Shown here piece by piece: positions 24,123 through 33,755 of a stretch of DNA of 64,000 nucleotides. Under the pieces are notes generated by a model, which saw only the letters and a list, made by a program, of their open reading frames with translations, did not search any database and was not told where the DNA came from. Position numbers and translations under genes: made by a program. This DNA is from JAFAGO01 sp031987605 (lineage in GTDB: Bacteria; Bacteroidota; Bacteroidia; Flavobacteriales; Weeksellaceae), in contig DALZZF010000002.1 in the NCBI GenBank assembly GCA_031987605.1, forward strand, positions 62,001-126,000, read 5' to 3'. Numbering within the stretch: position 1 is the first letter of the stretch; each line of letters starts with the position of its first letter.

Positions 24123-26342
24123 TTATTTTACGATTAAACTTTCAGTATGTGTTTTACCATCTGTATTCACCAAGACTCTGTATACGCCTTTGGTTAAATT
24201 AGAAATGGACAACTGATTGGTTTTGGATGTTAATTTACCGGATTTTACCAATCTTCCGGATGCATCAAAAATTTGATATTCTGCGTTAGATGCTTGGTTC
24301 AGTCTGATATTCACCTCACCTTTTGCTGGATTAGGGTAAATCGCAAAAGCATTTGCTTCAACATCATTTACCGCAAGGTTTTCTGTAATGGTAAATTTAG
24401 CGGCATTAAAAGCGAAATAAATATTATCAATAGCTTCAACTTTAATTCTGGCATTTGTGGTATTGATGTTTGGCAAAATTACCGAAGCACTACCATTATT
24501 CGGTACACTTTCCGCTAATATATAAGTGAACGTTAGTCCGTTATCTGTAGAAAGCGAAATTTTTACGTTTGCGGTATTGATATCATTAGCATCTGTACCG
24601 GCAACATCCCAAGTTACGGTGGTTGCTGTATTTCCCTGAAAAGTTGCGGTGGTTGCATGTGAAGTTACTTTAAATGGTCCGGCATTTTTAACCTGCAGAA
24701 CGACATTATCTCTTGCAGCCTGATTTCCGGTTACTTTATTATCGTTCACCAAAAGTGCAAATCTGAAAATTCTCGGTACCAATGGAATAACTTCCCAGGT
24801 TGGTTTAAGATTATTAGCAATGATAAAGTTTAATGATGGAAAATATCTTTGGTTCGATGTACTTGGCCATTGTGATCTGAAAACTGCGCCATTGGTCTGA
24901 GTCTGGCTTGGTATCGTAGAAGTAGTGGTTCCTCTAATATCGGTTTGTTCCCAAAGATAAGTAAGGGCATCACCATCCGGATCGCTTCCTTCTCCGGTAA
25001 GTACGAAAGCTGTTCCAAAAGGAATGTTATAATCCGCACCTGCATTGGCAACCGGAACAGCATTTCCATTTGGAGTTTTAACAGGGCAAGAAGAAGACTC
25101 CTGTGTGGTAATGTTTACATACATTTGGTTCACACTTACGGTATGGAAGTATCCATCACTGTTTCCTTTAACATTTGGTGGGCAAATTCCTGCATATGCC
25201 ATAATGGTACTACCACTTCCAGGTTCAACGGAAGTTGATGTTGTTCTGTTTCCTCCACATGAATTATCAAATGTATGGGTTGCTCCATATTGGTGTCCCA
25301 TTTCGTGGGCAACATAATCAATATCAAAAGGATCTCCAACTGGTGAATTTGTACCGGTTGTTCCTCTTGCTTTAGAACCTTCTACACATGGAGAGCGAAG
25401 TTGTGCTACACCTCCGGAAGCAGTACTAAAAACATGTCCTATATCATAATTAGCAGATCCGATTACGGTATCACAAACCGTTTGGTTTTCATTAAGAATA
25501 GGGAATGCTGGTGCAGGGTTTTCATTGTTATAATTATCACTGTCGATAAAAATAATCTGGTCATTATTTGGAACCAATACCATTGTTAAAGAAACGGTAG
25601 TTTCATATACGCCGTTTACCCTTGTCATTGTGGTATTCATGGCAGCAAGAACTGCTGCTTTCTTTTGTTCAAGTGTTCCTCCGCCCATTCCGGCTCTGTT
25701 CACATGAAAAGCAGAATATTCAATTGTACAGCCCAAAGCAAGACGATAGGTTCTTAACAATCCGTCCTGAACCAATGTTTGTGCTTCAGGTTTGAAATCA
25801 TGTTCATCCATATCTGGACCATCATAATTACAGATAAAACCATTTGGGTTTGCAGGAAGGTCTTTTCTTTCGTAAAAGATATAAGAAGAATTATCTTTGG
25901 TATACGTATCCAAATAGGCTGTTGCACCTGGTTTTAAATACATCACGTGTACACCATCATAAGGAGAAACACTGAAACGGATTGAATTCAGGTTGTCACC
26001 TTTTTTATATCCCACGTATGAGCGTATATTCGAATATTTTGCCTGTAGTTCAGGAGAAAATATAGATGCTTCCTGTACAACAAAGTCTTCTAATTTTCCT
26101 TCTGCTGTCGGAAATTTCATCACCAAAGACTCATTACCGGACAAACGCTGTGGAGCATTTGCCAATGCCTGGGTGAAATTTTCTACATCCAGTTGGTATA
26201 GTTTGGATTTTGTAGGCTCTACTTTTACTTCATAGCGCTCTAAACTCTTTTGAACACTATTTACGGGCTTCCAGAAATTGCTTTGCGAAAAAGCAGTTCC
26301 ATATAGGAATATTCCAGCCGCAAAAAATATTTTTTTAATCAT
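24123..26342 (-). CDS. T9SS-secreted reprolysin-like zinc metalloprotease
   Basis: The 739-aa extracellular protease has a signal peptide (MIKKIFFAAGIFLYGTAFS), an N-terminal prodomain of about 190 residues, and a catalytic domain with the zinc motif HEMGHQYGATHTF near residue 347, which fits HExxHxxGxxH of metzincins. A downstream Met in STIMAYAGICPP fits the Met-turn. Next come a PKD/cadherin-like segment (FVLTGEGSDPDGDALTYLWEQ) and a C-terminal T9SS type A sorting domain (FAIYPNPAKGEVNIRL, ending TESLIVK). Likely a surface or secreted digestive protease. Confidence 0.9.
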   Translation of the reverse strand: MIKKIFFAAGIFLYGTAFSQSNFWKPVNSVQKSLERYEVKVEPTKSKLYQLDVENFTQALANAPQRLSGNESLVMKFPTAEGKLEDFVVQEASIFSPELQAKYSNIRSYVGYKKGDNLNSIRFSVSPYDGVHVMYLKPGATAYLDTYTKDNSSYIFYERKDLPANPNGFICNYDGPDMDEHDFKPEAQTLVQDGLLRTYRLALGCTIEYSAFHVNRAGMGGGTLEQKKAAVLAAMNTTMTRVNGVYETTVSLTMVLVPNNDQIIFIDSDNYNNENPAPAFPILNENQTVCDTVIGSANYDIGHVFSTASGGVAQLRSPCVEGSKARGTTGTNSPVGDPFDIDYVAHEMGHQYGATHTFDNSCGGNRTTSTSVEPGSGSTIMAYAGICPPNVKGNSDGYFHTVSVNQMYVNITTQESSSCPVKTPNGNAVPVANAGADYNIPFGTAFVLTGEGSDPDGDALTYLWEQTDIRGTTTSTIPSQTQTNGAVFRSQWPSTSNQRYFPSLNFIIANNLKPTWEVIPLVPRIFRFALLVNDNKVTGNQAARDNVVLQVKNAGPFKVTSHATTATFQGNTATTVTWDVAGTDANDINTANVKISLSTDNGLTFTYILAESVPNNGSASVILPNINTTNARIKVEAIDNIYFAFNAAKFTITENLAVNDVEANAFAIYPNPAKGEVNIRLNQASNAEYQIFDASGRLVKSGKLTSKTNQLSISNLTKGVYRVLVNTDGKTHTESLIVK

Positions 26343-26359
26343 AATTAAATTAATTAAGG

Positions 26360-26821
26360 TTACTTAAGTATTTTCAGTTTTTTAAAAGTGATGGGTTCTG
26401 CAAGCATAATGATTGCGGATGCCCCTTTATTTTTATCAAATTGAGGATTATCAAAGGGTTCAATTTTTACATTGAGAACATTCCCTTCCAAATTTATTTC
26501 CGATACCAAAAAATCATTGGTTTTGAGGATAGGTTGAAGCACAATGGTTGTGGCTTTATCAGAATATCCCAAAATCGGACTTTTTCTTGGCGAAGGATTG
26601 TTTTTGTCATCATTTACAATGCCGTAAACCGCATTGATTTCCTTTTGAGATTCCATTACCTTATATTCGGAAGAAATCAGTTTCAAATTTACATGATTCA
26701 TTTCATCAAAAGCGATACTTCTGATTTCAGTAACATTCTTTTTAGCAGAATTTTGGCATGACACGCAATTGAAAATTATAAAAAAGAAGAAAAAAGGCAA
26801 AAGAGTTCTCATTCTTATCAT
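26360..26821 (-). CDS. Small lipoprotein of unknown function
   Basis: Starting at MIRMRTLLPFFFFF (26821; alternatives 26848 and 26812), the protein has a short hydrophobic signal and a lipobox-like IFNCVSC. The mature part is about 130 residues of predominantly beta character, ending ASAIIMLAEPITFKKLKILK. It lies 17 bp before the metalloprotease on the same strand, so the two may be co-expressed. Family not recognised. Confidence 0.6.
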   Translation of the reverse strand: MIRMRTLLPFFFFFIIFNCVSCQNSAKKNVTEIRSIAFDEMNHVNLKLISSEYKVMESQKEINAVYGIVNDDKNNPSPRKSPILGYSDKATTIVLQPILKTNDFLVSEINLEGNVLNVKIEPFDNPQFDKNKGASAIIMLAEPITFKKLKILK

Positions 26822-26907
26822 CAGACCGCTAATGTAGAAATTTTTCACAAAAAAATAACAAAAATATTAGTACATTCTTAATAAAATATCATTTTGAATG
26901 CAATCCG

Positions 26908-29900
26908 TTATGGTTGTATTTCCACGTAATCTCCTTTTGTATGGGCGTTCATCTGTGGTGCATAATAATTTTGTAAGGTGGTCATTCCGTTGCTGAATTT
27001 TCCGGCTGCATTGCACAAATAATCATACTCAAAAATATATTTTCCTTTCGGCATATACTGAATGTAAAAATTCGTGGATGCATCTTTTGTACTTTGATAA
27101 TATCCCAGATTATTTTTCCATTGATACATTGAAATTACATTTACCGGTTCAAAACCTGCTGCGCGCATGTCTTTCAGATGAATGAATTCCATATTACGAT
27201 CGGTATTCAAAATCATACGAACGGTCACTTTATCACCCACTTTCAATGGAGTTTCCGGCGTAATTTTTTGCAGCTGTTCTCCGTTTTCAGTTTTGATTTT
27301 TTTGTAGAGTTCTTTCGTGACGGAAATATAGGTTTCCGAAGATTTTATTTTATCCAGATCTTCATAGTACTGCCAGAAAAGTCCACCCTGTACAATTCCC
27401 GGACTGTCTTTCCTGATGGTAACGGTCGAAAGATTTTTATCCAGAGTTTCCGAATTTATGGACTGTTTCACATAACCTGTAGACCTCACCCCCGACTCCT
27501 CTCCAAAGGGGAGGGGAGTATTTCCATTTTCCGAAAAAATATTTTTTCCGCCCCATGAAATTTCTGCTTTGTCGGAAGCTGCCGTTGTCCATGATTTTCC
27601 AGAATTCAAAATCGTGAAAATGACTTCTGCCGTGCTTCTGGAAGTTCCCCAATTGTTGACTTCTTTTTGTGTAACCAGCCAGATTTTCAATTCTTCAATG
27701 AAATTTTCATCCGTTGGCGTTAATTTTTCAAACGCTTCCAAAGCACCGGCATGATTCACGGTTTTGGATGAATACCAACCCCAGTCGTTCAGGTTTTTCT
27801 TCCAATAAACGCCCTGTGTTTCTGTATTTGTGGAGGTTTCTTTTAAATACGTCATCAGTTTTTTGGAAACCTCTTTCAAGCCATAATCATCGAAAAGCAT
27901 GGCTGCCCGGTGCAATCCGAAAAATGTAAAATCGTTAATATCAGCTTTCTTCGCCTTGGAAATGACCAGAGATTTCATTGTGGCTCCTTTTCCTTTTAAC
28001 GGATAGGTTTTTTCCCAATAATGACGCGTATCCAGATAATCCAAAGCGTAATTGCTCCATACGTTTTCCTTTTTCGGTTCATAATATCTGCCGACTTCAG
28101 TATCCACATAATCAATGAGTTTTTTCACCAAAACTTTCTGATCTTCGGACTGATAATCTCCAAGGTTTCCTTTAAGCCATTCATTTATTTTTCCTAAATT
28201 TTTAAGGATATACAGCGAAGTGTAATACGAACTCGGATAACCGGAATACCAGCTGAAACCGCCATCTGCATTTTGCAGTTTCACCAGCTCGGACCAATCT
28301 TGGGTGATTGCATTCCGCATGGTATTGGTGTTAAACAAAAGCGAAAGTTTCGCCATTTGCTCGGTTTCATTTTTGGATTCTAAAACCCAAGGGGTTTCAT
28401 CCAGTAAAAGCTGTTTCAATTCCTGATTTTTTTCCAGATTGGACACCAGCAAACCTTTGGATTGATATTCATCAAAAACAGTTTTCATTCTCGGATTGGC
28501 TTTGAAAATTTCTGAAGCCAGAACATCTGCAAACCATTTATTGAACACCACATCCGCAGAAAGATTGGTGTCGTCTTTCAAACTTGGAAGCGCAAACATA
28601 ATTTCCCAAATCGGATTGGTGGTGAGTTCCAAAGTATTGGAAACATTTGAAAGCGTGGTGGAATTTGCATTTTTCAGCGCATCCAACGTGAAGGTTTTGG
28701 TTTGACCTTCCTTCACAAAAATAGGCAGCGCATCGGTTACCAGCATTCTGTTGGGCAAAATCGGAATGGCTTTTTGTTCACCATCCGTATAATTTCCGGC
28801 TTTTGCAATGATTTTCACCACAATTGCAGAAATATTATGGGGTGTTTTCAATTTCCAGGAAAGCACTTCGTTTCCGTTTTCATGTAAAGTAAAAGCCTGC
28901 TGAATATTGTAACCTGCCACTTGTGTAATATTGCTCAACCCGAATTTTTCAGAAATATCTTCATTCGTGGATGCGTCCAAAATCTGCAATTGAGCTGTTC
29001 CGGTTAATTTTTTATTCAATAAAGATGACAGTTTGGATTGAATCACCAATTCATCGCCTTCCCTCAAAAATCTCGGATAATTCGGCGTGATTGAAAATTC
29101 TTTCTGCGTAACCACTTCTTTCTGCAAAGTGGCTGCTTTGACCTCTTTGGTATGTCCTAAAAACAAAACTTTCCATTTGGTTAATGCTTCCGGAGAAGTA
29201 AATTCAAAAGAGACATTTCCGTCCTTATCCGTTAATAAATTCGGATAGAAAAACGCAGTTTCGTTTAGGTTTTCTCGCACTTTTATATCGCTTAAATCTG
29301 AATGGGCTGTTGCAACAGCATATGCAGCAGTTTTGCTTTGTACTACAACTTCTTCCACCTCCGAAACAGAAGCTGAATCTGCAACATCTGCTGATTTTCT
29401 GGCCATTGTAACCGGAGCAGAACCTACGGATTCCGACATGGAAGCGTAACCACGAATCTTAATACCGGCAGCTTTACCCATTAAAATACTTCGATCAAAC
29501 CAATTGAAGGAAGGGGCAACAATATTTTTCCCTTGCAAATATTGTAATCTCTGGCTGTAATATTTCTGAGCTAAATTTTCCCTTACACCATAACTTGTAA
29601 AATAATTCGGAACTGAATAGAGTTTTTGCCAGTAATAAGAATTCGATGCAAACTGATCCAAAGACATATCGTACATACTTGCGAGTAATTCGGCATTCAC
29701 GGCTTCTTTGTCTTCGCCGGAAATTTTTACGGTCCATTTTTCTTTCTGTCCGGGCTGCAATTTATCGCGGAAAGTAATCGTTTCGATTTTTAAAGGTTTT
29801 GTAGCATCTTCCAAAGCAATATTCACCGTTTTTGTTTGAATATCATTATAGGCAACCAATGCAAACTGCAACTGAATCATTGAAATTTTTGGATCGGACT

Positions 29901-32877
29901 GCGCTGTAAATTCATATTCCATGACACCATTTCTCAAACTATGTTCTGTAGTTTCTGTTTTCCCATTTCCATTTTGAAAATAGACACGAACTTGCGCATT
30001 TGGAACGGCAGAATACACATATACTTTGGCTTTTTCACCTCTTTTTAATTGATCATTTTTAGAAACAACCGTTAAAAATGGTTGATTTTCTTCCAGTTTT
30101 GTTTTGCTCCAAACATCAAAATATTGTTCAGATTTTATCGTGTCTTTTCCTTCAATATTGAAAAGTTCTAGTTTATATTTTCCAGGTGAAAGTTTTCCTA
30201 AATCTAAATTGGTTGATGGATTTTCTTTTTTAGTAATTTCTGTTTGTTTTACTTCATTCAAAATAACAGACGAAACTTTCCAGTTTTTAACATCATCGTT
30301 TTTATCAAACTTATCATGTGGAAATTTTTGCTCAAAATCCGCTTTTGAAATTTGTGGATAATCCTGAATTTCATTTTCAAAATTATCTCTGAAAATCCGA
30401 TTTGGGACTTCCAGTTTTGAAAGTTTTGCCATATAGGATTTTGCTATATTTTGATCGTTGTAGTTTTTGGTTTCCACATTTAGTTTTACGTTTTCATCCG
30501 AAAAAACATCCGAAATATCATCCGCTTTGATGTAATGCGAAACGGAAGCAACGCGAATATTGGTTTCATCGGATTGCGTTTCACCATTGATGTCGGTAAC
30601 GGAAGCGTTGATTTCGTAATTATCAATCTGAATTCCTTCTAAAGTTTCGTCTTTTTCCAGTTTTACCTCAATCGTGAATTCTCCTTTTTCATTGGTTTTT
30701 ACAGTTCCAAGAATAGAATTTTCATTATCATCCGTTTGTGGATACCACCAGAAATATTTCCAGCGAATGTTTTTCTTTTTAATTTCATAATTCACGGTGG
30801 CATCGCTTAGCGCAACTCCGGAAAACATCATCGCTTTTCCTTTTACAGCGAGGGTTTGTCCGTATTTGTATTCTCCTTTTACAGGATCGAAAGTCACTTC
30901 AAATTTTGGTCTTTTGTATTCTTCAACCTCAAAATTTTTGTAACCGTTTTGGCTTCCATCCTGAATTTGAAGGGAGAAATTTCCATTCAATTTTCCGGAT
31001 GGAAGTGTGAAACTTCCGTTATACGAACCAAATTCGTTGGTAGTGAATTTCTGTTTTGAAATTTCTTCACCATTGGCATCCATCATTTTAATTTCCTGAG
31101 AAATTCCGGAATTCACGGATTCTTTTTCACCTTTTAAAATGGTATTGATGACTTTAAAATACACGATTTGCCCCGGTCTGTAAATTCCTCGATCTAAAAA
31201 TATCTGAACCTGGCGAACATTTTCCCGAACTTTTGGATCCCGATAATAATCTCTTCCGGAAGTTTGAAAGAGCGTGTATTGATGTTCATCAACTTTGATA
31301 AGAAAATTGCGGTAATAATTGTTTTTTGTATCGTTCGGAAAACTGAAAACTCCTTTAGAATCAGCCGAAATCGTTTTATTCAAAACACCGGAAGAACGGT
31401 TGTATTCAAAAATTTCAAGACTCGGATTCTGAATGGTTTTTCCTGTTTCGCTATCGGCAATTGTGAAAGTTGAGCCCACTTTTTCATCACCGTCTTTAAC
31501 CATAAAAATCGCTTTTCGGTCGGAAACAATAAAATAAAAAGTATCCTGAATATCGCTATTCACCACATATTCCGCCATATAAATTCCGGCAGAAAGCGGT
31601 TGCATTTCAACCGAAGTTTTATACGTTTTGAAATCCAGCGGATTTTTTATACTGAACTGATCTTTTCTTACCAAAGATTTTTTTACAGAAGAAAATTTGT
31701 TTCGGTAAGAATCTCCCAGATAATTCACAAAACCTTTGATGTCGCTTTTTACCTGATAAATATTTATGGAAAACTGATCGATATTTTTATGTTCTGCCAC
31801 CAAATGAATCGGTTTGTTGCTTTGGGTTTGTGTTTCGTAATGCAAAATCAAAGTGGAACCTTTAATGGCGTTTTCTATATTGGAAATATTATTTTGAAAA
31901 GGTGATTTTGGATACAGTTGACGCGCTTTTTCTGCCCAAATCAATGCCTGTTTATTTTCCTTTTCTTGTTGCAAAAGTCCCATCATATCCGCGATGATTT
32001 TGACTTTGTAATCGCCGTCAATCCCTTGATCTTCTACTAATTTTTGCAACTGTCGGAACTGATCTTTGCAATTGGAGAATTCACAATTATAATCTATTTT
32101 TTTTGTGGCAAAATACAATTTCGGATTTCCGGTATTTCCCTGAATTAAAGCATCATAATTGGAAATAATTTTGGGATGATTGGTTTTCAGTTCATTAGGC
32201 GTGAAAAGATCTTGATCTTCCAAAAAATCATTTTTACCGTTGATATACCAATCCAGAAGTGTTGGAAAATAGTCCAAGTCCTGATTTTGGTCAAAAATAT
32301 TTTTATAATTGTTTAGCGGAATGGATTTTAATGCGGTATATTTTTGATCGAGTTCTGCAAAATTTTTTTCCAGATAATCCTTAAAATCAAGTTTGGTCCA
32401 GGTTTCAATCCCCTCCCTAAATCCCTCCCCAAAAGGAAGGGACTTCTCTGTGCTGAAGTCCTTTTCTTGGGAGAGGTTCGTTCTCTGGTTGATTTGCCAT
32501 GATTTTTGATTGTAATAATCCAGAAAAAATTCCGATTTCAAAACTTGAAAAAGCAACAAATCATTTCCTTTCATTTCTTTTTCAACATTTTGAATTTTTG
32601 CAAATGCTTTTGAAGTGGCATCATTTTGCGTATCGTCTTCGGTTTCGAGCGCAATACTGATTTCTGCTTTCAGCGATTTGATGAGCTGTACTGCGTTTTG
32701 GTCTTTCATGGCTTGTTTTTGAATTTCCTGAATAATGGGGAGATTGGATTTATACATTCCTTTTTGTGCATTTTCTTCAATTTTCTTCCATTGTTGGTCG
32801 TAATAATTCTGACCGAAAAAAGGTGAAAAAATGCCTACAAAAATCAGAATCGCGAGGGAATGTAAAATAGGTTTCAT
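26908..32877 (-). CDS. Alpha-2-macroglobulin family protein (Bacteroidota type)
   Basis: The 1989-aa periplasmic or surface protein has a signal peptide (ILIFVGIFSPFFGQ), a long N-terminal helical region specific to Bacteroidota members, tandem MG-type beta domains including an MG2 segment (FLDRGIYRPGQIVYFKVI near residue 562), an A2M core (AFFYPNLLTDKDGNVSFEFTSPEALTKWKVLFLGHT near 1205) and an alpha-helical toroid (NADGGFSWYSGYPSSYYTSLYILKNLG near 1540). No CxEQ thioester is visible, so protease trapping by covalent linkage is unlikely. Two in-frame palindromic insertions are present (see repeats). Role: probably protease inhibition or envelope defence. Confidence 0.88.
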   Translation of the reverse strand: MKPILHSLAILIFVGIFSPFFGQNYYDQQWKKIEENAQKGMYKSNLPIIQEIQKQAMKDQNAVQLIKSLKAEISIALETEDDTQNDATSKAFAKIQNVEKEMKGNDLLLFQVLKSEFFLDYYNQKSWQINQRTNLSQEKDFSTEKSLPFGEGFREGIETWTKLDFKDYLEKNFAELDQKYTALKSIPLNNYKNIFDQNQDLDYFPTLLDWYINGKNDFLEDQDLFTPNELKTNHPKIISNYDALIQGNTGNPKLYFATKKIDYNCEFSNCKDQFRQLQKLVEDQGIDGDYKVKIIADMMGLLQQEKENKQALIWAEKARQLYPKSPFQNNISNIENAIKGSTLILHYETQTQSNKPIHLVAEHKNIDQFSINIYQVKSDIKGFVNYLGDSYRNKFSSVKKSLVRKDQFSIKNPLDFKTYKTSVEMQPLSAGIYMAEYVVNSDIQDTFYFIVSDRKAIFMVKDGDEKVGSTFTIADSETGKTIQNPSLEIFEYNRSSGVLNKTISADSKGVFSFPNDTKNNYYRNFLIKVDEHQYTLFQTSGRDYYRDPKVRENVRQVQIFLDRGIYRPGQIVYFKVINTILKGEKESVNSGISQEIKMMDANGEEISKQKFTTNEFGSYNGSFTLPSGKLNGNFSLQIQDGSQNGYKNFEVEEYKRPKFEVTFDPVKGEYKYGQTLAVKGKAMMFSGVALSDATVNYEIKKKNIRWKYFWWYPQTDDNENSILGTVKTNEKGEFTIEVKLEKDETLEGIQIDNYEINASVTDINGETQSDETNIRVASVSHYIKADDISDVFSDENVKLNVETKNYNDQNIAKSYMAKLSKLEVPNRIFRDNFENEIQDYPQISKADFEQKFPHDKFDKNDDVKNWKVSSVILNEVKQTEITKKENPSTNLDLGKLSPGKYKLELFNIEGKDTIKSEQYFDVWSKTKLEENQPFLTVVSKNDQLKRGEKAKVYVYSAVPNAQVRVYFQNGNGKTETTEHSLRNGVMEYEFTAQSDPKISMIQLQFALVAYNDIQTKTVNIALEDATKPLKIETITFRDKLQPGQKEKWTVKISGEDKEAVNAELLASMYDMSLDQFASNSYYWQKLYSVPNYFTSYGVRENLAQKYYSQRLQYLQGKNIVAPSFNWFDRSILMGKAAGIKIRGYASMSESVGSAPVTMARKSADVADSASVSEVEEVVVQSKTAAYAVATAHSDLSDIKVRENLNETAFFYPNLLTDKDGNVSFEFTSPEALTKWKVLFLGHTKEVKAATLQKEVVTQKEFSITPNYPRFLREGDELVIQSKLSSLLNKKLTGTAQLQILDASTNEDISEKFGLSNITQVAGYNIQQAFTLHENGNEVLSWKLKTPHNISAIVVKIIAKAGNYTDGEQKAIPILPNRMLVTDALPIFVKEGQTKTFTLDALKNANSTTLSNVSNTLELTTNPIWEIMFALPSLKDDTNLSADVVFNKWFADVLASEIFKANPRMKTVFDEYQSKGLLVSNLEKNQELKQLLLDETPWVLESKNETEQMAKLSLLFNTNTMRNAITQDWSELVKLQNADGGFSWYSGYPSSYYTSLYILKNLGKINEWLKGNLGDYQSEDQKVLVKKLIDYVDTEVGRYYEPKKENVWSNYALDYLDTRHYWEKTYPLKGKGATMKSLVISKAKKADINDFTFFGLHRAAMLFDDYGLKEVSKKLMTYLKETSTNTETQGVYWKKNLNDWGWYSSKTVNHAGALEAFEKLTPTDENFIEELKIWLVTQKEVNNWGTSRSTAEVIFTILNSGKSWTTAASDKAEISWGGKNIFSENGNTPLPFGEESGVRSTGYVKQSINSETLDKNLSTVTIRKDSPGIVQGGLFWQYYEDLDKIKSSETYISVTKELYKKIKTENGEQLQKITPETPLKVGDKVTVRMILNTDRNMEFIHLKDMRAAGFEPVNVISMYQWKNNLGYYQSTKDASTNFYIQYMPKGKYIFEYDYLCNAAGKFSNGMTTLQNYYAPQMNAHTKGDYVEIQP
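27481..27520. repeat. In-frame palindromic repeat inside the alpha-2-macroglobulin gene, copy 1
   Basis: A G/C-rich hairpin-forming tract (CTCCTCTCC pairing with GGGGAGGGGAG) interrupts the gene and is translated as TPLPFGEESGVRS. It is far richer in G/C than the surrounding coding sequence and resembles the PLPFGEG-type repeat of Bacteroidota genomes. The reading frame is preserved. Confidence 0.65.
32409..32475. repeat. In-frame palindromic repeat inside the alpha-2-macroglobulin gene, copy 2
   Basis: About 67 bp form a long imperfect hairpin: CTCCCAAGAAAAGG with CCTTCCTTTTGGGGAG, tipped by GGACTTC and GAAGTCC. It is translated as a hydrophilic stretch that contains EKSLPFGEGFREGIE and keeps the frame open. 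It shares the LPFGE core with copy 1. Confidence 0.65.
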
Positions 32878-32961
32878 AAGGTTTTATTTTATAAAAAGCT
32901 CTGCAAAAAACGAAATTTTCACAAAAATTGTATGACGATTATTTGCTATTTTTGTTCACTA

Positions 32962-32986
32962 TTTTCAGGACTTGAAATCCTGAAAA
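32962..32986. repeat. Perfect 9-bp hairpin in the leader of the UbiA-like gene
   Basis: TTTTCAGGA and TCCTGAAAA face each other across a 7-nt loop between a -7 element (TATTTTTG, 32947-32954; TTG at 32928-32930) and the ATG at 32997. It may affect translation of the operon, or be a small extragenic repeat. Confidence 0.55.
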
Positions 32987-32996
32987 TGCTTTAAAA

Positions 32997-33752
32997 ATGC
33001 AAGTTTTAAATATACTAAAAAAAACATTTGTCGACAGCCAGATTTACGTTTCTTTAATGGGAACTTTGCTGGCTGTCTTTTTTCTGTATGAACAAAATGC
33101 ATTCCGTTTTCCTACAGTTGTTTTAATTTTTATTACCTACTTCTGCGGCTATCTGTATACGAAATATCAACATTCAAAATATTTCTTCAGAATTTTGATT
33201 TTGAATGTGATTGCAGGCATTGTCTGTGCATTTTTCATCATCCATAATCATCATATTTCGCGGCTGTACAAATGGCTGGTTATCGTGATGATGGGATTGT
33301 TTTACAATAGCTTTTTTCTGGAAAAATTTATCCGAAAAATTCCTTTATTAAAGGTGTTTTATGTAGGATTGGTTTGGGCGTTGATGAATTCCTGGCTGAG
33401 TTTTGAGCATTTGAAACTTCCTGTTTTTTTCATCACATTTTTATTTGTAACGGCATTAATTCTGCCTTTTGATATCCGCGATATGAAAACCGATACAATT
33501 GTGACTTTTCCGAAACTTATCGGCATTCAGAATACCAAATATCTTTCGTATCTGTTTGCGTTTACCGCCTGTATTTTGGCGGTTTATTTTCTAAAAACCG
33601 AATATGCCGTTTCGTTTTATATCACGACAGCGATTACATTTTTAATCATCTTTTTTTCGTCGCCCGAAAAGAAAGATGCATATTTTTCTTTTGGATTGGA
33701 AACGTGCAGCGGAATTCCGTTTTTGTTTCTAATTTTATTGAAGTATTTTTGA
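32997..33752 (+). CDS. UbiA-like polytopic membrane protein
   Basis: The 251-aa protein has about eight hydrophobic helices. The segment PFDIRDMKTDTIVTFPKLIGIQNTKYLSYLF near residue 160 resembles the second Asp-rich motif (DxxDxxxD) of UbiA prenyltransferases. The first N-terminal NxxxDxxxD motif is not evident, so catalysis is doubtful. First gene of an operon with recF (3 bp gap) and a DUF721 gene; the link to replication functions may be only positional. Confidence 0.6.
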   Translation: MQVLNILKKTFVDSQIYVSLMGTLLAVFFLYEQNAFRFPTVVLIFITYFCGYLYTKYQHSKYFFRILILNVIAGIVCAFFIIHNHHISRLYKWLVIVMMGLFYNSFFLEKFIRKIPLLKVFYVGLVWALMNSWLSFEHLKLPVFFITFLFVTALILPFDIRDMKTDTIVTFPKLIGIQNTKYLSYLFAFTACILAVYFLKTEYAVSFYITTAITFLIIFFSSPEKKDAYFSFGLETCSGIPFLFLILLKYF

Positions 33753-33755
33753 AGA

